A stretch of 64,000 nucleotides of DNA, from NCBI RefSeq assembly GCF_036421915.1, contig NZ_JAZGOM010000002.1, one strand, 5' to 3'. The notes below the pieces were generated by a model that was not told the origin of the DNA, ran no database searches, and saw nothing but the letters and a program-made list of their open reading frames with translations. This DNA comes from Georgenia_A wangjunii. Lineage in GTDB: Bacteria; Actinomycetota; Actinomycetes; Actinomycetales; Actinomycetaceae. The position numbers were made by a program, and so were the translations under genes. Shown one piece after another: positions 1 through 8,399 of this stretch (position 1 is its first letter; every line of letters starts with the position of its first letter).

Positions 1-275
1 TGGGACAGGTCGACGGGGCTCGTGAGGTCGCAGACGCACGCCTCGTCCTGCGCGGCGATGATCGACAGCAGACGCAGGCGGGTGGGGTCCGCCACGGCCT
101 TGAAGACGGTCGCGAGCCGCGCCGACTCCGCCGCGTCGAGCGGGCCGGTGGCGAGCGAGGTCTCGCACGTGCCGTCACGCGCCGCGCCCGTCACCGCGGC
201 ACCGGAACCTGTCGCGGGCGTGCAGCTGCAGCCGTCCACCGTGAGGCCGCCCGGGGCCGCGCTCGTCGTCGTCAT
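1..275 (-). CDS. arsR: ArsR-family arsenic-responsive repressor (N-terminal part, cut by window edge)
   Basis: Reading leftwards from an ATG at 275, the first 91 residues contain a low-complexity start with a Cys-Ser-Cys motif and a further Cys near residue 37. The beginning of a winged-helix domain follows (VFKAVADPTRLRLLSIIAA) with the CVCDL metalloid-site motif typical of ArsR/SmtB sensors. The rest lies outside the window. ArsR proteins repress arsenic-resistance genes and leave DNA when arsenite binds their cysteines. The gene is divergent from the flavoprotein-acr3-arsC genes to its right, which fits that role. The family call is firm; the effector is inferred from CVCDL and from context. 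Confidence 0.88.
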   Translation of the reverse strand, partial: MTTTSAAPGGLTVDGCSCTPATGSGAAVTGAARDGTCETSLATGPLDAAESARLATVFKAVADPTRLRLLSIIAAQDEACVCDLTSPVDLS

Positions 276-319
276 GCCCCCAGTATGCGACACGCATTGA
301 CATCTGCCTATACGTGCTG

Positions 320-347
320 CCATCGTTCCATCGAACGGTGTCGATGG
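320..347. promoter_or_regulatory. Candidate ArsR operator between divergent ars genes
   Basis: The 109-bp gap between arsR and the flavoprotein gene holds nested dyads: CCATCG at 320 pairs with CGATGG at 342, and inside it CGTTC-CATC-GAACG is a perfect inverted repeat at 324-337. A TTGACA hexamer lies at 297-302. The position between divergent genes suggests an autoregulatory ArsR site; the assignment is inferred from symmetry and location only. Confidence 0.5.
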
Positions 348-384
348 GACGCCGTACGCGACCAGCCTGAGCACGAGGAGATCC

Positions 385-1761
385 ATGCCGCAGCCACTCA
401 AGGCGAGCGCGAGTCCCGTCGTCGTCATCGGAGCGGGGCCGATCGGGCTCGCCGCCGCCGCCCACCTCCTCGAACGGGGCCTTGAGCCGCTCGTCCTCGA
501 GGCCGGGGACGGCGTCGCCACCGCCGTCCGGGAGTGGGCGCACATCCGCCTGTTCTCGCCGTGGCAGTACGACGTCGACGGCGCCGCCGAGCGCCTGCTC
601 GAACCGACGGGCTGGGTGCGCCCGGACGGAACCTCCCTGCCGACCGGCGCCGAGCTCGTCACGGAGTACCTCGAGCCCCTCGCGGCGACGCAGGCGCTCC
701 GCGATCGCATCGTCCTCGGCGCGCGAGTCGTCGCCGTCAGCCGGCTCGGGCTCGACAAGACCCATGGGCGCGAGCGCGACGAGGCCCCCTTCCTCGTCCG
801 CACGATCGTTGACGGGCGGGTGGTCGACCACACCGCCCGGGCGGTCATCGATGCCTCGGGCACGTGGTCCCAGCCCAACCCGCTCGGACAGGCGGGCCTC
901 CCCGCGCCCGGCGAAGACGTCGCGGCACCGTTCCTCCTCGGCCCGCTGCCCGACGTGCTCGGCCGCGACCGGGAGCGGGTGGCTGGGCGCCACGCGCTCG
1001 TCGTCGGCTCGGGGCACTCGGCGGTCAACACCCTCCTCGCGCTCGTCGCACTGGCCGACGACGCCCCCGGGACCCGCATCACCTGGGCCGTGCGGGGCGC
1101 GTCCGTCTCCTACGGCGGCGGGGACGCCGACGGGCTCCCCGCTCGCGGCGAGCTGGGAGCGGCCCTGCGGGAGGCCGTCCGCGCGGGGCGCGTCGAGCTC
1201 CTCCGGAACGCGCAGGTCGCGTCCCTCGCGCCGACGGGGGACGCGCTCGCCGTCGAGCTCGTCACGCCTCGGGGCACCGAGCGTCTCGTCGTCGACGCGC
1301 TCGCGGGAGCGACGGGCTTCCGGCCCGACCTCGCGCTGCTGCGCGAGCTCCGGCTCGACCTCGACCCCGCCCTCGAGGCGCCGAGCCGCCTCGCCCCGCT
1401 CATCGACCCCGACCACCACTCGTGCGGCACCGTCCCGGCCCATGGTGCCGACGTCCTCGCCCACCCCGACGCCGGCTTCTTCATCGTCGGCATGAAGTCC
1501 TACGGCCGGGCACCGACGTTCCTCCTCGCCACGGGCTACGAGCAGGTGCGCTCCATCGCCGCCCACCTGGCCGGGGACGAGCGCGCCGCCCGCGAGCTCC
1601 AGCTCGAGCTGCCCGAGACCGGGGTGTGCTCCGCCGCTCCCCCGGCCATCGACGCCGACGGGACCGCCCGCATCGACGCCGAGAGCGGGTGCTGCGGTGC
1701 CCCCGAGCCCGCCCTCATCGGCTTCCCCACCGGGCTCCTCCACGGCCGGTCCGCGACGTGA
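385..1761 (+). CDS. FAD/NAD(P)-binding flavoprotein monooxygenase-like protein of the ars operon
   Basis: This 458-residue protein opens with a dinucleotide-binding fold (VVIGAGPIGLAAAAHLLERG, residues about 12-32) and has a second Rossmann motif near residue 205 (VVGSGHSAVNTL). An ATGFRPD motif near residue 308 closes an FAD-binding site. This layout matches flavin-dependent monooxygenases such as the ArsO-like proteins found in arsenic operons. A Cys-Cys pair (SGCCGAPEP) lies close to the C-terminus. It is the first gene downstream of the divergent ArsR promoter, and its stop overlaps the GTG start of the arsenite exporter by 4 bp (GTGA), indicating translational coupling. The role in arsenic metabolism comes from context; the substrate is unknown. 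Confidence 0.8.
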   Translation: MPQPLKASASPVVVIGAGPIGLAAAAHLLERGLEPLVLEAGDGVATAVREWAHIRLFSPWQYDVDGAAERLLEPTGWVRPDGTSLPTGAELVTEYLEPLAATQALRDRIVLGARVVAVSRLGLDKTHGRERDEAPFLVRTIVDGRVVDHTARAVIDASGTWSQPNPLGQAGLPAPGEDVAAPFLLGPLPDVLGRDRERVAGRHALVVGSGHSAVNTLLALVALADDAPGTRITWAVRGASVSYGGGDADGLPARGELGAALREAVRAGRVELLRNAQVASLAPTGDALAVELVTPRGTERLVVDALAGATGFRPDLALLRELRLDLDPALEAPSRLAPLIDPDHHSCGTVPAHGADVLAHPDAGFFIVGMKSYGRAPTFLLATGYEQVRSIAAHLAGDERAARELQLELPETGVCSAAPPAIDADGTARIDAESGCCGAPEPALIGFPTGLLHGRSAT

Positions 1762-2861
1762 CCGGGACTGTCACCGCCCCGGTCGCGGCCCGCATGGGCA
1801 CGCTCGACCGCTTCCTGCCGGTGTGGATCATCGCCGCGATGGGCCTCGGTCTCGTCCTCGGCCGGGTCGTGCCGGGTCTCGCGGAGGCGCTCGACGCGGT
1901 CCAGGTGGGCGGGGTGTCCGTCCCCATCGCCATCGGCCTGCTCGTCATGATGTACCCGGTCCTGGCGAAGGTCCGCTACGACGAGACGCGGCGCGTCACG
2001 GGCGACCGGAAGCTGCTCATCAGCTCCCTCGTCCTCAACTGGTTGGTCGGGCCGGCGGTCATGTTCGCCCTCGCATGGCTCCTGCTGCCGGACCTGCCGG
2101 AGTACCGGACCGGCCTCATCATCGTCGGGCTCGCCCGGTGCATCGCGATGGTCCTCATCTGGAACGACCTCGCCTGCGGAGACCGCGAGGCGGGCGCGGT
2201 GCTCGTCGCCATCAACTCCCTCTTCCAGATCGTCGCCTACGCCGGTCTCGGCTGGTTCTACCTCCAGGTCCTGCCCGGCTGGCTCGGCCTGGAGACGACG
2301 AGCGCCGAGTTCTCGATCGGCGCGATCACGGTGAGCGTCCTCGTCTTCCTCGGGATCCCGCTCCTCGCGGGATTCCTCACGCGCACCCTCGGCGAGCGGG
2401 CCAAGGGCCGCGCCTGGTACGAGGAGACGTTCCTCCCCCGGATCGGGCCGTGGGCGCTGTACGGCCTGCTCTTCACGATCACCCTGCTCTTCGCGCTCCA
2501 GGGCGAGCAGATCGCCGAGCGTCCCGGCGACGTCGTCCGCATCGCGCTGCCGCTGCTCGCCTACTTCGTCATCACCTTCGCGCTCGGCATGCTCATGGGC
2601 CGCAGCCTCGGCCTCGGCTACGCCAAGACGACGACCCTGGCCTTCACTGCCGCCGGCAACAACTTCGAGCTGGCCATCGCCGTCGCCATCGCGACGTACG
2701 GGGTGACGTCCGGACAGGCCCTGGCCGGCGTCGTCGGGCCGCTCATCGAGGTGCCCGTCCTCGTCGCGCTCGTCTACGCCGCACTCTGGGCCGGCCGGCG
2801 ATTCTTCCCCGGCGACCCGACCGCACCCGCTCCCGCAGCGCGCGCCGCCCGCAGCGCGTAG
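1758..2861 (+). CDS. acr3: Acr3-family arsenite efflux permease
   Basis: A 367-residue polytopic membrane protein with about ten hydrophobic segments. It carries the Acr3 signature in the middle, GLARCIAMVLIWNDLACGD, which includes the conserved cysteine of the fourth helix. A later NNFELAIAVAIATYG segment is also characteristic of the bile acid/Na+ symporter superfamily to which Acr3 belongs. The start used is the GTG at 1758, which overlaps the previous stop; an in-frame ATG lies at 1794. Acr3 pumps arsenite out of the cell and here would export the product of the arsenate reductases that follow. Confidence 0.93.
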   Translation: MTGTVTAPVAARMGTLDRFLPVWIIAAMGLGLVLGRVVPGLAEALDAVQVGGVSVPIAIGLLVMMYPVLAKVRYDETRRVTGDRKLLISSLVLNWLVGPAVMFALAWLLLPDLPEYRTGLIIVGLARCIAMVLIWNDLACGDREAGAVLVAINSLFQIVAYAGLGWFYLQVLPGWLGLETTSAEFSIGAITVSVLVFLGIPLLAGFLTRTLGERAKGRAWYEETFLPRIGPWALYGLLFTITLLFALQGEQIAERPGDVVRIALPLLAYFVITFALGMLMGRSLGLGYAKTTTLAFTAAGNNFELAIAVAIATYGVTSGQALAGVVGPLIEVPVLVALVYAALWAGRRFFPGDPTAPAPAARAARSA

Positions 2862-2925
2862 GCATCCCCGCCGTCCCTGTCACCCGCCACCACACCCCGC
2901 AGCCCCGACACCCCGAGGAGTCCCC

Positions 2926-3339
2926 GTGACCGACAACCGCCCCAGCGTCATGTTCGTCTGCGTCCACAACGCCGGCCGCTCGCAGATGGCCGCGGCCTGG
3001 CTGCGCCACCTCGCCGGCGACGCCATCGAGGTCCGGTCGTCCGGCTCCGCGCCCGCGGACCAGGTCAACCCTGCCGCCGTCGAGGCGATGGCCGAGATGG
3101 GCGTCGACATCTCCGACCAGCAGCCGAAGATCCTCACGACCGAGGCGGTCGAGGCCTCCGACGTCGTCATCACCATGGGCTGCGGCGACGCGTGCCCGAT
3201 CTTCCCCGGCAAGCGTTACGAGGACTGGCAGCTCGCGGACCCGGCCGGCAAGGGCGTCGAGTCGGTACGCCCGATCCGCGACGAGATCAGGTCCCGCGTC
3301 GAGGCCCTCATCGCCAGCCTCCTGCCCGCGACGGCGTGA
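2926..3339 (+). CDS. arsC: Arsenate reductase, low-molecular-weight phosphatase fold
   Basis: A 137-residue protein with the phosphatase P-loop CVHNAGRS (CX5R) at residues about 10-17, a TMGCGDACPIFPGKRYEDW stretch and a C-terminal helix. In Actinobacteria this family reduces arsenate to arsenite, commonly with mycothiol/mycoredoxin or thioredoxin as partner; which one applies here cannot be told. The start is a GTG preceded by GAGGAG at 2914. It follows acr3 after 64 bp and is followed 10 bp later by a second ArsC-type gene, so all are probably cotranscribed. Confidence 0.93.
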   Translation: MTDNRPSVMFVCVHNAGRSQMAAAWLRHLAGDAIEVRSSGSAPADQVNPAAVEAMAEMGVDISDQQPKILTTEAVEASDVVITMGCGDACPIFPGKRYEDWQLADPAGKGVESVRPIRDEIRSRVEALIASLLPATA

Positions 3340-3349
3340 GGGCGCAGCG

Positions 3350-3994
3350 ATGAGCCGCGGCCTGCCTGGCCTGCTCAGTCCCGACCACGTCCTGCGCACC
3401 ATCGCCGACGGCCTCGCCCGGCGGTTCGCGGGCGTCTTCGCGCCCGAGACGGTGGAGCGGTACGTCTTCGAGTCCTACACCGCGCTCGCCCGCACCGCGC
3501 GGGTGACCGCCCACCTGCCGTCCCTCACGAGCCGGTTCGCCGAGGACCGCCTCGTCGCGCTCGCGCAGTCGACGGGGGCCGCCCCGCACGACGTGCCCGA
3601 GGTGCTCTTCGTGTGCGTCCAGAACGCGGGCCGCTCCCAGATGGCGGCGGCCCTCCTCGAGCACCACGCCGCCGGTCGCGTGCACGTCCGCTCCGCCGGC
3701 TCCTCCCCGGCCGAGACGGTGCACGCCAGCGTCCACGCGGCCATGGGCGAGGTCGGGCTCGACCTCACCCAGGCGTTCCCCAAGCCGCTCACCGACGACG
3801 TCGTCCGCGCGGCCGACGTCGTCATCACGATGGGCTGCGGTGACGCGTGCCCGATCTACCCCGGCAAGCGCTACGAGGACTGGCCGCTCGAGGACCCGTC
3901 CGGCTCCTCCGTCGACGAGGCACGACGCGTCCGGGACGCGATCGACACCCGCGTACGGCGGCTGCTGGCCGAGCTGGTCCCGGCGCGCCCCTGA
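3350..3994 (+). CDS. Second ArsC-type reductase with N-terminal helical domain
   Basis: Residues about 82-214 repeat the ArsC fold (FVCVQNAGRSQMAAALLEHH with CX5R, then TMGCGDACPIYPGKRYEDW). They are fused to about 80 N-terminal residues predicted as helices (LLSPDHVLRTIADGLARRF and ETVERYVFESYTALART). Similar helical N-termini occur in actinobacterial ArsC-like proteins and are thought to mediate dimerisation. The catalytic residues are intact, so it may be a second arsenate reductase with a different partner or oligomeric state. Start ATG at 3350, 10 bp after arsC. The two catalytic domains are clearly paralogous but not identical. Confidence 0.88.
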   Translation: MSRGLPGLLSPDHVLRTIADGLARRFAGVFAPETVERYVFESYTALARTARVTAHLPSLTSRFAEDRLVALAQSTGAAPHDVPEVLFVCVQNAGRSQMAAALLEHHAAGRVHVRSAGSSPAETVHASVHAAMGEVGLDLTQAFPKPLTDDVVRAADVVITMGCGDACPIYPGKRYEDWPLEDPSGSSVDEARRVRDAIDTRVRRLLAELVPARP

Positions 3995-4025
3995 CAGGCC
4001 TGCCGTCTCGGCCCAGTCGTCCCTC

Positions 4026-4286
4026 CTACCGCGCGGCGTCGAGCTGGGCGATGAACGACTCCCCCGCGGCGAGCTTCGCCGCGAGCCGGACGCGGCGCTC
4101 CTCGGCGGTGGACCGGAACTCAGCGAGCCGTGCGGTTCGCTGGGCGCGCGCCGCGTCGTCGGCAGCGGCGACCCCCGCGAGGATGGCGAGCACCTCGCGC
4201 ATCTCATTGGGCTCAACGAGGCCAGCGCTGAGCGGCACGGACGGCTCGCCGGCTACCTCGCCGGCGGGCACTGAGCCCGCCCCCAC
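4026..4286 (-). CDS. Small helical protein, possibly the C-terminal remnant of a MerR-type regulator
   Basis: An 86-residue reading frame convergent with the ars operon. After about 25 residues of weak sequence it is almost wholly helical and charged (EMREVLAILAGVAAADDAA, then RLAEFRSTAEERRVRLAAKL), resembling the dimerisation coil of MerR-family regulators, which often follows a segment like GLxxxEIRELL. No DNA-binding helix-turn-helix is present upstream in any frame, so it could be a decayed regulator or an independent small protein. No recognisable ribosome-binding site decides the start. Confidence 0.4.
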   Translation of the reverse strand: MGAGSVPAGEVAGEPSVPLSAGLVEPNEMREVLAILAGVAAADDAARAQRTARLAEFRSTAEERRVRLAAKLAAGESFIAQLDAAR

Positions 4287-4396
4287 CCGGAGCAGGGCCC
4301 GGCCCCGTTCACCGCGCGGCCAGCGCGCACGGCGCCTGGAGGCTGAGGCGGGCGGACGGCGGCGAGGTCGCGGCCACCGGGACGCCCCCCTCAGCG

Positions 4397-4675
4397 CTAT
4401 CCTGCGGCGTCGAAGCCTTCCCGGTCGGTGGCAGACCGGACGGTCCAGACGCGGACGTCCTTGCCGGTCCCCTCGTGGTCCTTCTCGTGCAGTCGTACCG
4501 CACCGTCGAGCGGCTGCTCGCCGGTTCCCGAGATCTCGTGGTCGCCGGTCGGGCCGTGGGTGTGCATCGTCACGGGCCCCGCGAACTCCTCGAGCGTGGA
4601 CGGCGCCTGGCCGCCCAGGTCCGTGACCTCGTAGGGGACGCCTGAGACGATGGGGCCTGGTGTGGAGCTGGTCAT
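4397..4675 (-). CDS. Small hypothetical protein
   Basis: A 92-residue acidic, His-rich soluble protein starting at an ATG (4675) with a good ribosome-binding site, AGGAAGAGGT, 7 bases upstream on the minus strand. I chose this start over the much longer open frame reaching 5005, whose upstream part has no ribosome-binding site and reads as low-complexity Arg/Ser sequence. The protein has a region GPVTMHTHGPTGDHEISGTG followed by VRLHEKDHEG; I do not recognise a domain. It stands alone between the ars operon and the GH43 gene. Confidence 0.6.
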   Translation of the reverse strand: MTSSTPGPIVSGVPYEVTDLGGQAPSTLEEFAGPVTMHTHGPTGDHEISGTGEQPLDGAVRLHEKDHEGTGKDVRVWTVRSATDREGFDAAG

Positions 4676-5129
4676 CGCGCTACCTCTTCCTGATACGGCG
4701 TTCGGATCGCGCTTTCTGGGGCGGCGTACCGACTCAACCCTGGTACCCCCGAGCCTCGCCCGGGCGGGCGGGGGCTCATGCGCTCGCAGGTCTGTCGCTG
4801 ATGACGCTACGCGCAGGCGCGGGGAAGCGATAGAGGGTCGGCGCCGGGACCGCACGCCCCCGCTGGCCCTCGCCGTAGCGGACTTCTCGCGTACGGCAGT
4901 AACCCGGCCTCCCGCAAGGGAAAGCCGGGCCACCGTCATGCTGAACGCGTGGAGCGCGCTCTTGCCCGGCGCCAGCGACGCGAAGGGCACCGGTACCTCC
5001 TCCACTTACGACGCCGCAACGTCGGCACCTCCTTCGCTGGTGAGGGGCGACCGCCGGGTGCCACTCGCATCGTCGCGACGGTTGCTCGCCGGCCGGGTGT
5101 TATCGCTCACACCTTGCGCGTCAAAACTC
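4676..5129. other. Intergenic region with one hairpin, no gene seen
   Basis: About 450 bp without a convincing gene. A hairpin with stem CCCGGC (4903-4908) / GCCGGG (4924-4929) lies in the middle but has no T-tract. The minus frame from 5005 is open but has no start signal; its first 30 residues could be the end of a lost gene. The last 30 bases become AT-rich and lead into the GH43 promoter. Confidence 0.4.
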
Positions 5130-5159
5130 TTGACTAATTAAGTCGAGGCGCAATACTAA
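5130..5159 (+). promoter_or_regulatory. Predicted promoter of the GH43 gene
   Basis: TTGACT (5130-5135) and TACTAA (5154-5159) are spaced by 18 bp in a local AT-rich patch upstream of the secreted GH43 gene. The -35 element is part of an imperfect dyad, CTTGACTAA with TAAGTCGAG (7 of 9 positions), that could bind a regulator. A leader of about 90 bases would precede the start codon. Confidence 0.5.
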
Positions 5160-5258
5160 GTAGGCCCAGGCGTCCCGGGCGCAAGGTGCAGCGGTGCCCC
5201 GAAAGAGCTCGCGCGCGCCCCCGTAGTCCTGGACCGACACGAAGGAGTGTGCGATCAC

Positions 5259-8200
5259 ATGACCCAGATGCCCTCGAGACCGAGGTCCAACCGGTCTCGC
5301 CTGATCGGGGCCTTCACGGCCCTCACCGTGGGCGCCGGCGCGCTTGCGTCCGGGGCGGCCGCGGCTGCCCCGGCCCCCGGCTCGGACGGGGACGGCGTCA
5401 GTGCCGCGGCCGCGCCCACCGCCGGCCTCGTCCACCACTTCCGGCTCGACGAGACGAGCGGGACCACCTTCGCCAACTCCGGCTCCGCCGGCGCGGCGGC
5501 CGACGCCACCCTCGTCAACCCGGACAAGGCGGAGCTCACGGGCGACGGCGTCCGGTTCAACCCCGAGTCGTACGAGTCGGCCCTCGATGGCGCCTACGTC
5601 GCGCTCCCCAACGACATCACGGCCGGCATGACGGAGTTGACGGTGGACTACGACGTGTGGGTCGACCCCGCCAACGTGGGCCACCACCAGATGTTCAGCT
5701 TCGGCAGCAAGGCCGGGTCGTGCGACGCCGAGGATGGCGCCCAGGGATCCATCTTCGCGTCCAACACGGCTGGGAACCGCCCGGGCGCGCGCTTCCGCGT
5801 CGGCGTCGGCAACCAGAACGTCCAGCAGAACGGCATCCGCCTGCTCGAGGGCGCGTGGAAGCACGTCACGTACACGCAAGAGCTCAACGACGACGGCACG
5901 ACGTGGACGGGCACCATCTACCTCGACGGTGTCCAGAACGCTCAGGTCACAGACATCACCACCCCGCCGTCGGTCAACGCCGCCGGCACGAGCTGCAACT
6001 TCCTCGCGCGGTCGCAGAACCCTGGGGACTACTCGTTCCGCGGCACGATCAGCGACTTCCGTGTCTACGACCGAGCGGTCAGCGCGGAGGAGGCCGTCGC
6101 GCTGGCCGACGAGCTCACCTCGGCCGGCGTCGTCGCGGATGCCGAGGCCATCGACCTCGGCCTCACGAGCGCCATCGTCGACGACATCGTCCTGCCGGAC
6201 TTCGGCCCGGTCGCAGGCTCCGACATCACGTGGACGAGCTCGGACCCCTCCGTCGTCTCGGTCTACACGCCGCCGGCGATCGCCACGAAGGTCCCGGTCA
6301 CGGGCCGCATCACCCGCCCCGCCATCGGGCAGCCCGACGCCACGGCGACGCTGACGGCGACCGTCCGCAAGGGCACGGACGACGTCGTCGTCCGTGACAT
6401 CGTCGTCACCGTCAAGGCGGAGTTCGACGACGCCCAGGCGGCCGACCGCGACGCCTTCGACCTCGAGCTGCACGCGACCGAGAGCGTCCGCGGGAACATC
6501 ACGCTCCCCGACGAGGGTGTCTTCGGCTCCACGATCACGTGGGAGTCCAGCTCCGACCTCATCAGCCCGTCCGGCGAGGTCACCCGCCCGCCGTTCGGCC
6601 ACGCGAGCGTGCCGGTCACGCTGACGGCCACGATCACCAAGGGCGAGGCGTCCGAGACCAAGACGTTCGAGGCCACCGTCGAGCCCCTCCCCCGCACCGA
6701 GGCGCTCGAGCGCTACTTCCTCGGCTACTTCAAGGGCGAGAACCAGGCCGACGGCGAGCAGATCATGTTCGCGACGTCGAACGGGAACACGGCGCTGGAC
6801 TGGACCGGTCTCACCGGTGGACGTCCCTCCCTCATCTCGCAGCTCGGCGACCAGGGCCTGCGCGACCCGCACATCGTCCGCTCCCCCGACGGCGACACGT
6901 TCTACATGATCGCCACCGACCTCAACTGGTACGACCAGGGCGGGTACAACATCAACGACACCCAGTACATCGAGGTCTTCGAGTCGAACGACCTCGTCAA
7001 CTGGACGCCGCAGCGTCACGTCAAGGTGGCACCGGACGACGCGGGCAACGCCTTCGCACCCGAGTCGCTCTGGGTCGAGGAGATCGGCGCTTACGCCGTC
7101 TTCTGGGCCCAGTCGCTGTGGAGCGACCCCGTCAACCGCACCGGTCAGGGCAACGCCCAGATGTGGTACAACACCACGCGCGACTTCCAGACGTTCTCGG
7201 AGCCGCAGGTGTGGCAGGACCCGGCACCGCTGTCGCGCATCGACACGACGGCGATCAAGGTGGGCGACCTCTACTACCGCGTGACCAAGAACGAGGCGGG
7301 CAACGCCGGGTCCGACCTCTTCTCCGAGAAGCACACCGACTTCCTCGACAGCAACATCGACAACTGGGAGCTCGTCGCCCCGGCGCTGGGTCGCACGACG
7401 TGGCAGGCCGACGCCGGCTACGAGGGCCCGGTCATCTTCGAGGCGAACCCGGGCGACACCTCCTGCCCCGGCCAGTTCTACCTGTGGGGCGACCGCTACA
7501 CGAACGGCGGCGGCTACCAGGCGGCGTGCAGCGAGGACATCGAGGCCCCGACGTGGAACCCGATGACCATCACGATGACGAACGCGGGCGTCCCGCGCCC
7601 CCGCCACGGCACGGTCATCCCGATCACCCTGCGTGAGTGGAACGACATCCGCGGCATCGAGAACAGTGACGTCGTCACGACGACGGAGCTGAGCGTCGAG
7701 CCGGACATCGACCTGGCCGAGGAGGTGACGGTCTCCGCCACGGTCACCGCGGAGGACACCTTCGAGACCGGTGGACAGGTCCGCTTCAGCGTCGGTGAGT
7801 GGTCCGAGACCGTCTACCTCGACGACGGCGTCGCCGCCGTGGTCCTGCCGGCGAACCTCGCCGGCGGCGAGCAGACGCTGACGGCGGAGTACCTCGGCCT
7901 CGACTACCTCGAGGCGTCGCAGGACAGCGCGGCGGTCGTCATCACCCCGGGCCCGACGGACCCGGACCCGACGGAGACGCCGACGGAGCCGGAGCCCACG
8001 CAGACCCCGGCAGACCCGGAGCCCACGGCGACTCCCACGGACCCGACCCCGACGGGGACCCCGACGGACCCGGTTCCCACGGACCCGAGCCCCACGGGCA
8101 CGGCGACCGCCCCGGCACCGGGTGGCGGCCAGGGCGGGGGCGGCGACGCACCCGGTGGTTCGGACCTGCCCAGCACGGGCGCCGACGTCACGCTCGGCGC

Positions 8201-8300
8201 CGCGGGAGCCGCGCTCCTCGCGCTGTGCGGGCTCGCCCTGGCCCTCGTGGCCCGGCGGGCGCGTGTTACGGCGAGCACCCGGGCTGCCTTCCGCAGCTAG
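5259..8300 (+). CDS. Secreted, sortase-anchored GH43-type glycoside hydrolase with LamG and Ig-like domains
   Basis: A 1013-residue extracellular protein. Residues 1-40 form a basic then hydrophobic signal peptide ending in Ala-rich sequence. A LamG/concanavalin-like domain follows (about 45-285), then two bacterial Ig-like repeats (about 290-475), a five-bladed GH43-type catalytic region (about 485-790, with RDPHIVRSPDGDTFYMIATD and YEGPVIFE carrying likely catalytic Asp and Glu), another Ig-like domain, a Pro/Thr/Asp repeat linker, and LPSTG at 970-974 with a hydrophobic helix and Arg-rich tail. GH43 enzymes release arabinose or xylose from plant polysaccharides; sortase would fix this one to the wall. 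The ATG at 5259 follows AAGGAG; an in-frame GTG at 5247 overlaps that site and is less likely. Confidence 0.9.
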   Translation: MTQMPSRPRSNRSRLIGAFTALTVGAGALASGAAAAAPAPGSDGDGVSAAAAPTAGLVHHFRLDETSGTTFANSGSAGAAADATLVNPDKAELTGDGVRFNPESYESALDGAYVALPNDITAGMTELTVDYDVWVDPANVGHHQMFSFGSKAGSCDAEDGAQGSIFASNTAGNRPGARFRVGVGNQNVQQNGIRLLEGAWKHVTYTQELNDDGTTWTGTIYLDGVQNAQVTDITTPPSVNAAGTSCNFLARSQNPGDYSFRGTISDFRVYDRAVSAEEAVALADELTSAGVVADAEAIDLGLTSAIVDDIVLPDFGPVAGSDITWTSSDPSVVSVYTPPAIATKVPVTGRITRPAIGQPDATATLTATVRKGTDDVVVRDIVVTVKAEFDDAQAADRDAFDLELHATESVRGNITLPDEGVFGSTITWESSSDLISPSGEVTRPPFGHASVPVTLTATITKGEASETKTFEATVEPLPRTEALERYFLGYFKGENQADGEQIMFATSNGNTALDWTGLTGGRPSLISQLGDQGLRDPHIVRSPDGDTFYMIATDLNWYDQGGYNINDTQYIEVFESNDLVNWTPQRHVKVAPDDAGNAFAPESLWVEEIGAYAVFWAQSLWSDPVNRTGQGNAQMWYNTTRDFQTFSEPQVWQDPAPLSRIDTTAIKVGDLYYRVTKNEAGNAGSDLFSEKHTDFLDSNIDNWELVAPALGRTTWQADAGYEGPVIFEANPGDTSCPGQFYLWGDRYTNGGGYQAACSEDIEAPTWNPMTITMTNAGVPRPRHGTVIPITLREWNDIRGIENSDVVTTTELSVEPDIDLAEEVTVSATVTAEDTFETGGQVRFSVGEWSETVYLDDGVAAVVLPANLAGGEQTLTAEYLGLDYLEASQDSAAVVITPGPTDPDPTETPTEPEPTQTPADPEPTATPTDPTPTGTPTDPVPTDPSPTGTATAPAPGGGQGGGGDAPGGSDLPSTGADVTLGAAGAALLALCGLALALVARRARVTASTRAAFRS

Positions 8301-8320
8301 TCCCGGGTCGAGCGAACGGA

Positions 8321-8359
8321 CGGGCCCCCCACCGCATGGAGCGGTGGGGGGCTCGCCCG
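8321..8359. terminator. Bidirectional transcription terminator between convergent genes
   Basis: A strong hairpin with an uninterrupted 11-bp stem CCCCCCACCGC / GCGGTGGGGGG around the loop ATGGA. It is extended by CGGGC/GCCCG beyond a small bulge. It lies 20 bp after the GH43 stop and 40 bp before the end of the convergent gene, so it can serve both. Confidence 0.85.
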
Positions 8360-8399
8360 TCTTACGGCGAAGCTGCTGGCTCGCGGCGGCGCCGCTGCC

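Noticed and set aside
175..1743. Long antisense open frame of about 520 codons opposite the flavoprotein gene
   Set aside because: Composition is Arg/Gly/Asp-rich without domain structure; it is the high-GC shadow of the real gene.
5121..7607. 828-codon antisense frame opposite the GH43 gene
   Set aside because: Reads as repeated Val/Arg/Asp/Gly with no motif; a third-position GC effect. The plus-strand frame has clear domains and signals.
7950..8140. Short-period repeats at the end of the GH43 gene considered as a CRISPR-like or intergenic repeat
   Set aside because: They are the coding DNA of a Pro/Thr/Asp linker before the sortase motif.
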